A stretch of 64,000 bases of DNA from Methylobacterium sp. J-026. Lineage in GTDB: Bacteria > Pseudomonadota > Alphaproteobacteria > Rhizobiales > Beijerinckiaceae. Positions 18,953 to 27,187 of the stretch are shown one piece after another (positions within the stretch are counted from its first letter, which is position 1; every line of letters begins with the position of its first letter). Under the pieces are notes generated by a model. The model was given only the letters and a program-made list of their open reading frames with translations, had not been told where the DNA came from and did not search any database. The DNA lies in contig NZ_JAKSYC010000050.1 of the NCBI RefSeq assembly GCF_022829585.1, positions 1-64,000 of the forward strand, written 5' to 3'. The position numbers were made by a program, and so were the translations under genes.

Positions 18953-19662
18953 GGGCTGTCCTATCCGGCGCCGTCCTGGTCGTCGCGCTGGCCGCCCGGG
19001 CGCACGCGGACGATGCGGACTGCACCCGCCACATCAGCGTGGTCGGCCGCGCCGCGGACGCGCGGGCCCCGGACTTCGCCGAGGTGACGGTCGGCATCGA
19101 GGCGCGCGGCGCCAATGCGGCGGCGGCCCTCGACGCGGCGTCGAAGGCGGTGGCGGGCGTCACGGCGCAGGCCCGCGCCCTCGGCGTCCCGCCGGCCGAT
19201 CTCGGCACCGCCGCCGTCACCCTGCAGGCGGCGACCCGGTCGGTGACCCGGCCGGGGGGCGGCGTCACCGAGGAGCCCGACGGCTACAGGGCCGGCAACC
19301 TCGTGAGGGTCCGCCTCGCCGCCATGGACCGGCTCGGCGACCTGCTGCGCCAGGCCCTCGACGCCGGGGCGAACCGGATCGACGGCGTGAGCTTCGGCCT
19401 GCGCGATCCCGACACGGTCGAGGCCGCCCTCCAGGTCGCCGCGGCCCGGGACGCCCGCAGCCGGGCCGCGGCCCTCGCCGACGCCCTCGGCACCCGGCTC
19501 GGCCCGCTCTGCACGCTGGCGCCCGCGGGCGGCGCGCCCTACCCGCTCGCGAGCCGCGCCCTGGCGGCGCCGATGCCCGCGAAGGGGCCGCGCGTCCCGA
19601 TCGAGGCCGGCACGATCCAGATGTCCTCCGAGGTCGCGGCCACCTTCGCGGTGGCGCCGTGA
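18949..19662 (+). CDS. SIMPL (DUF541) domain periplasmic protein
   Basis: A 237-residue protein with a signal peptide ([18 protein letters not shown]) followed by a SIMPL/DUF541 domain. [20 protein letters not shown] matches the family start (I.V.G.G......A), and [20 protein letters not shown] is the conserved helix. The start is a GTG at 18949 overlapping the argJ stop. The family is related to BP26/OMP28 antigens and forms oligomeric rings; the cellular role is unclear. Its stop overlaps the following Nudix gene by 4 bases. Confidence 0.85.
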   Translation: MRAVLSGAVLVVALAARAHADDADCTRHISVVGRAADARAPDFAEVTVGIEARGANAAAALDAASKAVAGVTAQARALGVPPADLGTAAVTLQAATRSVTRPGGGVTEEPDGYRAGNLVRVRLAAMDRLGDLLRQALDAGANRIDGVSFGLRDPDTVEAALQVAAARDARSRAAALADALGTRLGPLCTLAPAGGAPYPLASRALAAPMPAKGPRVPIEAGTIQMSSEVAATFAVAP

Positions 19663-20087
19663 GCGCCCCCGGGAATGCCGCCCTGCGCCTGCTCCTGGTG
19701 GTCGCGGTGGCCCTCGTCGACGTCGACGGCCGCGTGCTGGTGAGCGAGCGCCCGGCGGGCAAGCAGCTCGCCGGATTGTGGGAATTCCCCGGCGGCAAGG
19801 TCGAGCCCGGCGAGCGGCCGGAGGCGACCCTGATCCGGGAACTGTCCGAGGAGCTCGGCATCCGGGTCGAGGAGCCGTGTCTCGCGCCCCTGACCTTCGC
19901 CAGCCACGCCTATCCGGACTTCCACCTCCTGATGCCGCTCTACGTTTGCCGACGCTGGACGGGCACGCCGCGCCCGATGGAGGGGCAGGCGCTGAAATGG
20001 GTCCGGCCGAAGGCGCTGCGCGATCTGGCGATGCCGCCCGCGGACGCGCCGCTAATCCCGTTCCTGATCGATCTGCTGGAGGTCTGA
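19659..20087 (+). CDS. mutT: MutT-type Nudix hydrolase
   Basis: A 142-residue (deoxy)nucleoside triphosphate pyrophosphohydrolase. The Nudix box is complete: GGKVEPGERPEATLIRELSE followed by ELGI, matching GX5EX7REUXEEXGU. GLWEFPGG before the box and the LKWV segment after it are typical of MutT, which removes 8-oxo-dGTP. A GTG start overlaps the SIMPL stop, so argJ, SIMPL and mutT are likely one transcript, an arrangement seen in other alphaproteobacteria. Confidence 0.88.
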   Translation: MSAPGNAALRLLLVVAVALVDVDGRVLVSERPAGKQLAGLWEFPGGKVEPGERPEATLIRELSEELGIRVEEPCLAPLTFASHAYPDFHLLMPLYVCRRWTGTPRPMEGQALKWVRPKALRDLAMPPADAPLIPFLIDLLEV

Positions 20088-20097
20088 GGGCGCCCCC

Positions 20098-21075
20098 TCA
20101 CAGGGCCAGGATCGTCTCGACCGCCTCCTGCACGTCGAGGGCCTCCGCGAAGGTGGCGAGGGCGTGGGGCTCGCCCCGCGCCATCCGGACGACGCCCGCG
20201 AGCTGGCGCCGCAGGGTGATCGGGCGCAGCCGCGCGTTGGGGATCGCGTCGGGCTCCGGCGCGAAGCGCCCGTCCGGCGCCCGGCGCTCGGCGATGGCCC
20301 AGTCCCGCAGCCGGACGGCGCCGGCATCGCCCTCCAGCGTCCAGGTGTTGTGATCGTCGGCCTCGGTGCCGCCGACCCGCCCGGTCAGGGTCACGGGGAC
20401 CGCCCCCGCCGTGAGCGTCACGGCGATCGCCCGCTCGGACCGGCCGGCCTCCGGGAGGTCGACCCGGCCGCGGATCCCGCTCAGGGGGCCGAGCAGGCGG
20501 CGGGCGAGGAACAGGAAGTGCGAGACCACCTCGCGGGTGAAGCCGCCCTCCGCCCGGGCGTCGAGCCAGCGCGCCGCATCGGCCTGCCAGGGACGCGGCC
20601 AGCGGGCGAATTCCACCGCGATGGCGAGCCGCCGCGGCGTCCCGACCACGCCCGCGCCGATCCAGCGCTCGAGCGTTGCCACGCCGGGCGACGAGGCGAA
20701 CGGGAAGTTGACCGCGCCGGCGCTGCCGGCTTCCGCCACGAAGGCGCGGGCCTCGGTGAGATCGATGGCGAGCGGCTTCTCGCAGAAGACGCTCCGCCCG
20801 GCCGCCAGCGCCGCCCGGGCGTGGCCGAGATGGGAGGCCGGCGGCGAGGCGACGTAGACGCAGGCGCCCGCCGCCACGACGGCGGCGGCGTCGGCGACGC
20901 GCGGCACAGCCGGGAACGCCGCCCCGATCCGGGCCAGGGCCTCCGGGGCCGGGTCCCAGATCGCCGCGACCCGGACGGGCGCGTCCGGGGCCCCATGGAT
21001 GGCGCCGAGCAGGCGCTCACCCATGATCCCCGCGCCGATGATCCCCAGGGCGAGCGTGGCGTCGGTGGTCGGCAT
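20098..21075 (-). CDS. Gfo/Idh/MocA family oxidoreductase
   Basis: A 325-residue NAD(P)-dependent dehydrogenase. The N-terminal Rossmann fold shows LGIIGAGIMGERLL (about residues 9-22). The family EKP motif is in VFCEKPLAIDLTEA (about residue 95). The C-terminal alpha/beta domain includes VSHFLFLARRLLG and the glycine-rich ALEGDAGAVRLRDW-like strand near residue 240. The substrate is probably a sugar or inositol derivative but cannot be named. It is convergent with mutT with only a 10-base gap. The start was chosen at MPTTDATLALGI. Confidence 0.85.
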   Translation of the reverse strand: MPTTDATLALGIIGAGIMGERLLGAIHGAPDAPVRVAAIWDPAPEALARIGAAFPAVPRVADAAAVVAAGACVYVASPPASHLGHARAALAAGRSVFCEKPLAIDLTEARAFVAEAGSAGAVNFPFASSPGVATLERWIGAGVVGTPRRLAIAVEFARWPRPWQADAARWLDARAEGGFTREVVSHFLFLARRLLGPLSGIRGRVDLPEAGRSERAIAVTLTAGAVPVTLTGRVGGTEADDHNTWTLEGDAGAVRLRDWAIAERRAPDGRFAPEPDAIPNARLRPITLRRQLAGVVRMARGEPHALATFAEALDVQEAVETILAL

Positions 21076-21211
21076 GGGGATTCCCGTGTGGCGGACGGCC
21101 GGGCGGCGCGACCCGCCGCCTTTACGGATCCGGAATGGCACGGGAAAGGCCGCCGGCTTCCTCAACCCTGGATAAAGGCCAGCCGGGCCGCCCCCGGGGA
21201 CGCGGGCGGGG

Positions 21212-21643
21212 TCAGGCCCGGCCCCGGCGGGCGTCGAGGCTGAACGGGCCCGCGCCGAAGGCCGCCACCTGAAGCAGCCCGCCGGCCATGGCGAGGTTCT
21301 TCAGGAAGTGGAACATCTGGTTCTGGTCACTGAGGGCCGCGTGGAAGGTCACGGCGGTGGCGACCGCGAAGACGGCGAGGACGAGGGCGACGAGGCGGGT
21401 CCGGTACCCGGCGATCAGCAGCAGCCCGCCGCCGATCTCCACCAGCGTCGCCGCCCCGTAGGAGATCGGGGGCAGCGGCAGGCCGGCGGCCGCGATGGCG
21501 GCGCGCGTCGCGGCGGGGGCGGCGAGCTTGCCGGCCCCGCTCACCAGGAAGATCGCGCTCATCAGGACCCGGCCGGTGACCGGCAGCAGGGTTGCGAATG
21601 CGGGGCCGGCGGCGGCCGGTGCGGGGGAGATCGAGGCGGCCAT
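21212..21643 (-). CDS. DoxX family membrane protein
   Basis: A 143-residue integral membrane protein with four predicted helices and the DoxX pattern: FLVSGAGKLAAPAAT near residue 33, YGAATLVEIGGGLLLIAGY and FHFLKNLAMAGGLLQVAAFG. DoxX proteins pair with quinone or thiol redox systems. Here it closes a same-strand cluster after a ring-cleaving dioxygenase and a carboxylesterase, like the Bacillus subtilis mhq/cat genes for quinone tolerance (known context). Confidence 0.88.
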   Translation of the reverse strand: MAASISPAPAAAGPAFATLLPVTGRVLMSAIFLVSGAGKLAAPAATRAAIAAAGLPLPPISYGAATLVEIGGGLLLIAGYRTRLVALVLAVFAVATAVTFHAALSDQNQMFHFLKNLAMAGGLLQVAAFGAGPFSLDARRGRA

Positions 21644-21681
21644 GGGACCAGTCCGTCCTGTGCGGTGGGGGGCTAGGCGGC

Positions 21682-22314
21682 TCAGGCCGCTTGCGGGTGT
21701 GCGCGGTCGTGGATCCAGTCCGCCGTGAGGCCGATCTCGGCCTGCGACAGGCCGTGGCCGGCGGGCAGGACCCGGTGCTCGACGCGCGCGCCGGATGCGG
21801 CGAGCTGCGCCGCGAGGCGGCGGGCATTCTCCACCGGCACGATCGGGTCCATCGCCCCGGAGAGGATCAGGACCGGCCGGCCCGCGAGATCGGACGCGGG
21901 GGGCTCGGCGAAGGGCACCATCGGGCGGATCAGCACGGCGCCGGCCAGGGCCTCCGGCCGCAGCATCAGGAGCGCGGCCGCGATGTTGGCGCCGTTGGAG
22001 AAGCCCAGCGCCAGGGGCGCGCCGAGACCGTAGCGCGCCCGGGCCTCGGCCACGAAGGCGGCGAGGTCGCCGGTGCGGCGGCGCAGGTCCGCCTCGTCGA
22101 ACACCCCCTCCGCGAGGCGCCGGAAGAAGCGCGGCATGCCGTTCTCGAGGACCGGGCCGCGCGGGGCGAGGCGCGCGGCGTCCGGCGCGACCGCCCGGCC
22201 GAGGGGCAGGAGATCGCGCTCGTCGCCGCCGGTCCCGTGGAGCAGCAGCAGCGGGCGCGCGGCCTCCGCGCCGGGCTCGAAGCAATGGACGAAACCGAGG
22301 GCGTCCCGGGTCAT
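21682..22314 (-). CDS. Carboxylesterase/phospholipase family hydrolase (MhqD-like)
   Basis: A 210-residue alpha/beta hydrolase. The oxyanion strand is LLLLHGTGGDERDLLPLG, the nucleophile is Ser in LGFSNGANIAAALL, the acid is Asp in LSGAMDPIVPVENA, and the His is in LPAGHGLSQAEI. This matches the small carboxylesterase group that includes MhqD, which acts with the MhqO dioxygenase in quinone/hydroquinone detoxification. It lies between the dioxygenase and DoxX genes with short gaps, so co-transcription is likely. Confidence 0.85.
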   Translation of the reverse strand: MTRDALGFVHCFEPGAEAARPLLLLHGTGGDERDLLPLGRAVAPDAARLAPRGPVLENGMPRFFRRLAEGVFDEADLRRRTGDLAAFVAEARARYGLGAPLALGFSNGANIAAALLMLRPEALAGAVLIRPMVPFAEPPASDLAGRPVLILSGAMDPIVPVENARRLAAQLAASGARVEHRVLPAGHGLSQAEIGLTADWIHDRAHPQAA

Positions 22315-22374
22315 GGCAAGCTCCTGGCGATGCGTTGGGGGTCCCGCCCCGCGGGCGCGGGGCGGGATCGGGGT

Positions 22375-23298
22375 TCAGGCGACCTTGGGCAGCACCGCCT
22401 CGATGGCGGCCCGGTGCGGCTCCAGCCCGGCGGGCAGCTTCAGGGCCTGGCCCAGGGCCTCGACCGGCTCGTCGACCGCGAAGCCGGGCGCGTCCGTGGC
22501 GATCTCGAACAGCACGCCGCCGGGCTCGCGGAAGTAGATCGAGCGGAAATACTGGCGGTCGCGCTGCTCGGTGACCTGGAGGCCCCGGGCGGCGAGCGCC
22601 GCGCCCATCGCGGCCTGGGCGGCATCGTCCGCCGCCCGGAACGCGATGTGGTGGACCGAGCCGGCGCCCGGCCGGCCGGGGAGGAAGCCCCCGACGGCCC
22701 GCAGGGTCACGAAGCCGCCGATCGCGGCGCTGCCCGCGAAGCGGATCAGGTTGCCCTCGCGGCCGGCCTCGGCGAGGCCCAGCACCTCCGTGAGGATCGC
22801 GGCCGTCGGCGCGGCCGCGTCGAGGAGCAGCGTCACCCCGTGCAGGCCGCGGATCGCGTGCTCGGCCGGCACCTCGCCCGAGGCCCACCCGGCCGTGTCG
22901 TCGCCGTCGACACCCACGAGGGCGAGCAGCATGCCGTCCGGATCGCGGAAGCGCAGGGTCGGCGCGCCGAAGACCTGGACCAGCGGCTCGTGGGCGACGC
23001 CCTTCTCGATCAGGCGATGGGTCCACCAGCCGATGGAGGCCCGGGGGATCCGGAAGGCGGTCTCCTGGGCCTCCCCGACCCCGACCCGGCCGGGCGCGGC
23101 GCGCTCGACCGGGAAGAAGGTCAGGATCGTGCCGGGGCGCCCGGCCGCGTCGCCGTAATAAAGGTGGTAGGTGCCCGGATCGTCGAAGTTGACGGTCTTC
23201 TTGACCAGCCGCAGCCCGAGCACGCGGGTGTGGAAGTCGAGGTTGCGCAGGGCCGGCCCGGAGAAGGCCGTGACGTGGTGGAGGCCGGCCTGAACCAT
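22375..23298 (-). CDS. VOC-family ring-cleaving dioxygenase (MhqO/hydroquinone dioxygenase-like)
   Basis: A 307-residue protein with two vicinal-oxygen-chelate modules, about 1-140 and 150-300. Metal ligands are suggested by GLHHVTAFSG (His), SVHHIAFRAAD (His) and YFREPGGVLFEIATD (Glu). The N-terminal pattern LRLVKKTVNFDDPGTYHLYY is typical of the MhqO/MhqA/YkcA group, thought to open hydroquinone-type rings. It is the first gene of the three-gene minus-strand cluster and divergent from a LysR gene 120 bases away, with a palindrome between them. Confidence 0.87.
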   Translation of the reverse strand: MVQAGLHHVTAFSGPALRNLDFHTRVLGLRLVKKTVNFDDPGTYHLYYGDAAGRPGTILTFFPVERAAPGRVGVGEAQETAFRIPRASIGWWTHRLIEKGVAHEPLVQVFGAPTLRFRDPDGMLLALVGVDGDDTAGWASGEVPAEHAIRGLHGVTLLLDAAAPTAAILTEVLGLAEAGREGNLIRFAGSAAIGGFVTLRAVGGFLPGRPGAGSVHHIAFRAADDAAQAAMGAALAARGLQVTEQRDRQYFRSIYFREPGGVLFEIATDAPGFAVDEPVEALGQALKLPAGLEPHRAAIEAVLPKVA

Positions 23299-23382
23299 GG
23301 CGCTGTCTCCTGGCGGGCGCCGCAGGGGCGCGGCGCGTTCGCGATGACGGCACTATGCCCCTTGCCGTCTGTCCGGAAAACC

Positions 23383-23406
23383 GAAACGATGGAAACCCAT
23401 CGTTTC
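23383..23406. promoter_or_regulatory. Palindromic operator between the dioxygenase cluster and its LysR regulator
   Basis: GAAACGATGG at 23383-23392 and CCATCGTTTC at 23397-23406 form a perfect 10-bp inverted repeat with a 4-base spacer. It lies 12 bases upstream of the LysR start codon and about 85 bases upstream of the dioxygenase start. The position and symmetry fit a shared operator that allows autorepression and inducible expression of the divergent cluster. Confidence 0.65.
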
Positions 23407-23418
23407 CGGAATTGACCC

Positions 23419-24375
23419 ATGCGGCTCCCCGATTTCGAGGCCTGGGCGGTGTTCGCCAAGGTGGTGGAGACCGGCTCCTTCGGCCGGGCCGCCGCGGATC
23501 TCGGCCTCTCGAAGGGCACGGTCTCCAAGGCGGTCGGCCGGCTGGAAGTCCGGATCGGGGCCCGGCTGTTCAACCGCACGTCGCGCAAGCTCGCCCTCAC
23601 CGAGGCGGGGCAGGCCGCCAAGGCGAGCGCGGCGCGGATCCTGGCGGAGGGCGAGGCGGCCGAGGCGCTGGCCAGCGCGGGCGCCGCGGAGCCGCGCGGT
23701 CTGGTGCGGCTCGCCGCGCCGATGACATTCGGGGTGATGCACGTGGCGGCGCTGCTGCCGGATTTTCTCCGGGAGCACCCGGCCGTCGCGGTGGACCTGC
23801 ACCTCTCCGACGCGGTCGTCGATCTCGTGGGTGGCGGGTTCGACATCGGCCTGCGCATCGCGGCGCTGCCGGATTCCTCCCTGCGCGCCCGCCGGCTCTG
23901 CGGGATCCGCCGCTCCCTGGTGGCCACGCCCGCCTATCTCGACCGGCACGGCCGCCCGCAGCATCCGGACGATCTCGCCCGCCACACCTGCCTCGGCTAC
24001 GCCTACCTGCCGACCCCCGACCGCTGGCGGTTCAGGGATGCGGCCGGCACGGAGGCGGTGGTCGTGCCCGGCGGCCCCCTGCGGGCGAACAACGCCGAGG
24101 CGCTGGCGCCGGCGCTCCGGGCCGGCCTCGGCCTCGCCCTGCAGCCGGATTTCATGATCTGGGACGACCTCGAGGCCGGACGCCTGGAGCGGGTCCTGCC
24201 CGACTGGTCACCGCCCCCGATCGCCCTGCATCTGGTGACGCCCCCCGGCGACCCCCGCCCCGCGCGCGTGACCGCCCTGCTGGCGTTCCTCGGCCAGCGC
24301 CTCGCCCATGCGCCCTGGGCGGATCCGCACCATCCCGCGGAGCAGCGGGACATCCGCACCCCGGATCCAAACTGA
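23419..24375 (+). CDS. LysR family transcriptional regulator
   Basis: A 318-residue LTTR. The N-terminal winged helix (about 1-65) contains [20 protein letters not shown], a standard LysR HTH, then [15 protein letters not shown]. The C-terminal effector domain (about 95-300) has the periplasmic-binding-like fold with [17 protein letters not shown]. The divergent position next to a quinone-detoxification cluster suggests that it senses quinones or phenolics (inference). Bacillus uses the MarR-type MhqR for the analogous genes, so this would be a different control logic. The 287-base gap after it holds no gene. Confidence 0.9.
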   Translation: MRLPDFEAWAVFAKVVETGSFGRAAADLGLSKGTVSKAVGRLEVRIGARLFNRTSRKLALTEAGQAAKASAARILAEGEAAEALASAGAAEPRGLVRLAAPMTFGVMHVAALLPDFLREHPAVAVDLHLSDAVVDLVGGGFDIGLRIAALPDSSLRARRLCGIRRSLVATPAYLDRHGRPQHPDDLARHTCLGYAYLPTPDRWRFRDAAGTEAVVVPGGPLRANNAEALAPALRAGLGLALQPDFMIWDDLEAGRLERVLPDWSPPPIALHLVTPPGDPRPARVTALLAFLGQRLAHAPWADPHHPAEQRDIRTPDPN

Positions 24376-24662
24376 CGTCCGGCAATTCAGCACGCCCGCC
24401 TGTGGGCTCCACGCCGGCGGTGGACAGGTTTCGGATCCGGCACGCGAGCGCGCGGCACGGTGTTGTATATTAAATTCCGGTGACGCCCCCTGTGAAGAGG
24501 CCCAACGACGCGCGCGATCACGCGGAGAGACGATTCAAGAGCCGAAAGAACTGTTCGACAAAAGGGGAGTAATCTCAGAATATCGAATTCATCTCGCGAT
24601 GAAACCCGACATGCGCGAGGACTAGATTTCAGGCCGCAGCGAAAAGACTCCGGCCTTTCGGG

Positions 24663-25397
24663 ATGCTATATCTGCGTATCTACCCTCACGCCGAGGCTTC
24701 GACGTTGACAGCGGTCCCCGAACGCCATGTGCCCGAACGGCTGCAGCATAAGACGGTGTCGGCGGCCGTGGCGGATTCGCTGCGGCGGCGGATCCTGAAC
24801 GGGGAGCTGCGCCCGGGTCTTCAGCTTCGTCAGGATGCCCTGGCCGAGGAGTTCGGGATCAGCCGGATCCCGATCCGGGAGGCGCTCCTGCAGCTCGAGG
24901 CGGTCAATCTGGTCAAGATCGTGCCGCATCGCGGGGCGGTAGTGGTGAGCCTCTCCCTCGCGGAGGTGGAGGACATCTTCAAGCTGCGCGCCCAGCTGGA
25001 ACCGGACCTGCTGGTGCTCTCGGCGCCGCGCCTGACGGCGGAGGATTTTCAGGATCTTTACGCCCTGTCGAAGACGTACAGCGACGCCCTGAAACGGGGC
25101 GAGGTGTTCCGCTGGGGCGAACTGAACCGGCGCTTCCACTTCGACCTCCTGCGGCATGCGGGCCGCCCGCGCTCGCTGGATATCGTGTCGCGCCTGCTGC
25201 AGGATTGCGACCGTCCGACCTGCCTTCAGCTGTCGGCGACCGGGGATGTCGCCCGCGCCGAACAGGAACACACGCTGATCCTCCGCCTGTGCGAGGCGGG
25301 CAGGGTCGACGAGGCGGTGGAGGTCCTGCGGGCCCACATCGAGACCGTCGGGGTCTGCCTCGTGGCGATCTACCGGGACGGGCTGGCCCGCTCCTGA
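24663..25397 (+). CDS. GntR family transcriptional regulator (FCD domain)
   Basis: A 244-residue regulator. The winged helix (about 25-95) includes LRRRILNGELRPGLQLRQDA and EFGISRIPIREALLQLEAV. The all-helical FCD effector domain (about 100-225) carries likely metal-binding His residues (LNRRFHFDLL, RAHIETVG). The ATG at 24663 has a weak ribosome site; a TTG at 24705 preceded by GAGG is an alternative that removes 14 residues. No adjacent catabolic gene on the same strand identifies its ligand. An AT-rich TTGTATATTAAAT at about 24461-24475 could hold its promoter. Confidence 0.87.
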   Translation: MLYLRIYPHAEASTLTAVPERHVPERLQHKTVSAAVADSLRRRILNGELRPGLQLRQDALAEEFGISRIPIREALLQLEAVNLVKIVPHRGAVVVSLSLAEVEDIFKLRAQLEPDLLVLSAPRLTAEDFQDLYALSKTYSDALKRGEVFRWGELNRRFHFDLLRHAGRPRSLDIVSRLLQDCDRPTCLQLSATGDVARAEQEHTLILRLCEAGRVDEAVEVLRAHIETVGVCLVAIYRDGLARS

Positions 25398-25427
25398 GCG
25401 CGGCCGCGCCGGCCCCGTCACGGGGGA

Positions 25428-25994
25428 TCAGCCCTGCTTGTCGGCCCGGCCGCCGAGGCGGGTCAGCCGATCCTTCATCGCCAGCACCTTCTGGACCTTC
25501 GCGCCGAGGGTGAGGAGCTGGACCAAGCGCTCGGTGTCCAGGCGGCGCACGTCGGCGTACCAGCCGGCGAAGAGCTCGAACAGGTCGTGCATCTCGCCGA
25601 GCCGTGCCTGGGCGTGACGCTCCGCGTCGGTCCCGGCCTCCTGCATCAGCAACTCGCGCAGCAGGGTCAGTGTCGGGTCGATCTCCCGCTTCTTGCGCTC
25701 CTCGACCAGGGTGCGGACGATCTGCCAGAGATCCTCGGGGGTGGCGAAGTAGTCCCGCCTGTCCCCGGGCACGTGCTGGAGACGGACGAGGTTCCAGGCC
25801 TGCAGCTCCTTGAGGCCCATGCTGACGTTGGAGCGGGAGAGGCCGAGCCGCTCGACGATCGCGTCGGCGTTGAGCGGCCGCTCGGCCACGAACAGCAGGG
25901 CGTAGATCTGCCCCACCGTCCGGTTGATGCCCCAGCGCGAGCCCATCTCGCCGAAATGCAGCACGAAGGTCTGGACCAGGGGAGGAAGCTGCAA
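25428..25994 (-). CDS. GbsR/MarR family transcriptional regulator
   Basis: A 188-residue winged-helix regulator of the GbsR branch: MGSRWGINRTVGQIYALLFV, then the HTH ADAIVERLGLSRSNVSMGLK, and a C-terminal helical dimerisation part. A TTG start is inferred because no ATG or GTG fits. It lies downstream of cydA-cydB-DUF2474 on the same strand with a 56-base gap, so it is likely the last gene of that operon and may control the oxidase (inference). It is convergent with the GntR gene. Confidence 0.85.
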   Translation of the reverse strand: MQLPPLVQTFVLHFGEMGSRWGINRTVGQIYALLFVAERPLNADAIVERLGLSRSNVSMGLKELQAWNLVRLQHVPGDRRDYFATPEDLWQIVRTLVEERKKREIDPTLTLLRELLMQEAGTDAERHAQARLGEMHDLFELFAGWYADVRRLDTERLVQLLTLGAKVQKVLAMKDRLTRLGGRADKQG

Positions 25995-26050
25995 GGGGGC
26001 GATCCGTCGAACGGTGGGCCCCCGGGAAAGCCGGGGGTGTTGGCGGCTTA

Positions 26051-26173
26051 TCAGCTCTTCAGCCAGAGGCGGAGGAGCGTCGCGACGCAGCCGAGGCCGA
26101 CGATGCTTCCGGCCCAGATCGCCGCGAACCAGGCGAGGCGCTTCCAGAGCGGGAGCGGGGTTGCGGGGGCCAT
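26051..26173 (-). CDS. DUF2474 small membrane protein (CydX-like position)
   Basis: A 40-residue protein: a short N-terminal segment, KRLAWFAAIWAGSIVGLGC as a single transmembrane helix, and a short basic tail. The family is found right after cydB and is regarded as an analogue of the small CydX/CydZ subunits that stabilise bd oxidase. Its ATG overlaps the cydB stop at 26173 by one base, so translation is coupled. Confidence 0.82.
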   Translation of the reverse strand: MAPATPLPLWKRLAWFAAIWAGSIVGLGCVATLLRLWLKS

Positions 26174-27180
26174 CAGTGATACCCGTGCGCGTCGACCTTG
26201 CCGCGGAACACCCAGTAGGAATACGCGGTGTAGATCAGGATGATCGGGACCAGTACCGCGGCGCCGACCAGCAGGAAGATCTGGCTGGCCGCGGGGGCGG
26301 CGGCCTGCCAGATGGTGATCCGCCCCGGCACCACGTCGGGGAAGATGCTGATCCCCAGCCCCAGGAACGACAGGGCGAATAGGCCGAGCGCGATCAGGAA
26401 CGGGGCCCGCTCGCCCCCGGCCCGCAGGGTCCGCCACAGGGCGACGGCGGCGAGCGCCACGAGCAGCGGCACCTGCGCGGCGAGCAGCACGTTCGGCATC
26501 GCCAGCCAGCGCTCGAAGTAGCGGCCCTGCAGGAACGGCGTCGCGGCGCTGACGAGCGCGATGGCCGCCACCGTGGCCACGGTCAGCCGCAGGGCGAGGC
26601 GGCGCGCCTGGAGCTGGAGCAGCCCGTCCGTGCGCATCACCAGCCAGGTCGCCCCGAGCAGCGCGTAGGCCACCACGAGGCTGACGCCGACCAGCAGGCT
26701 GAACGGGGTCAGCCAGTCCCACCAGCCGCCGGCATAGGCCCGGCCCTCGACCGCGATGCCCTGGAGCAGCGCCCCCAGCGCGATCCCCTGCGCCAGGGCC
26801 GCCACCACGGAACCGCCCGTGAAGGCGATATCCCAGGCGGCCCGGTGACGGGGATCGCGCCAGCGGAACTCGAAGGCGACGCCGCGAAAGATCAGCCCGA
26901 GCAGCATCGCGATGATCGGCGCGTAGAGCGCCGGCAGGATCACCGCGTAGGCCAGCGGGAAGGCCGCGAACAGCCCCCCGCCGCCCAGCACCAGCCAGGT
27001 CTCGTTGCCGTCCCAGACCGGGGCGACCGAGTTCATCGCGGTGTCGCGCTCCGGCCCCGGACGCAGGGTCGGGAACAGGATGCCGATGCCGAGATCGAAG
27101 CCGTCCATGACGATGTAGGCGAAGACCGCGAAGGCGATCACGAACGCCCAGACCACGGTGAGATCGACGCTGTCGAGCAT
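26173..27180 (-). CDS. cydB: Cytochrome bd-type ubiquinol oxidase subunit II
   Basis: A 335-residue integral membrane protein with about eight helices. Diagnostic segments are FVIAFAVFAYIVMDGFDLGI near the N-terminus and SVAPVWDGNETWLVLGGGGL. It partners CydA in the quinol oxidase that reduces oxygen to water without pumping protons. MLDSVDLT at 27180 fits the family start; the longer in-frame extension overlaps cydA. The 7-base gap to cydA indicates one operon. Confidence 0.95.
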   Translation of the reverse strand: MLDSVDLTVVWAFVIAFAVFAYIVMDGFDLGIGILFPTLRPGPERDTAMNSVAPVWDGNETWLVLGGGGLFAAFPLAYAVILPALYAPIIAMLLGLIFRGVAFEFRWRDPRHRAAWDIAFTGGSVVAALAQGIALGALLQGIAVEGRAYAGGWWDWLTPFSLLVGVSLVVAYALLGATWLVMRTDGLLQLQARRLALRLTVATVAAIALVSAATPFLQGRYFERWLAMPNVLLAAQVPLLVALAAVALWRTLRAGGERAPFLIALGLFALSFLGLGISIFPDVVPGRITIWQAAAPAASQIFLLVGAAVLVPIILIYTAYSYWVFRGKVDAHGYH

Positions 27181-27187
27181 GGCTGCC

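Noticed and set aside
21212..23353. A 713-codon minus-strand ORF spanning the dioxygenase, hydrolase and DoxX genes
   Set aside because: Only its last 143 codons (DoxX) have family similarity; the rest is an Arg/Pro/Gly-rich shadow of the other two genes.
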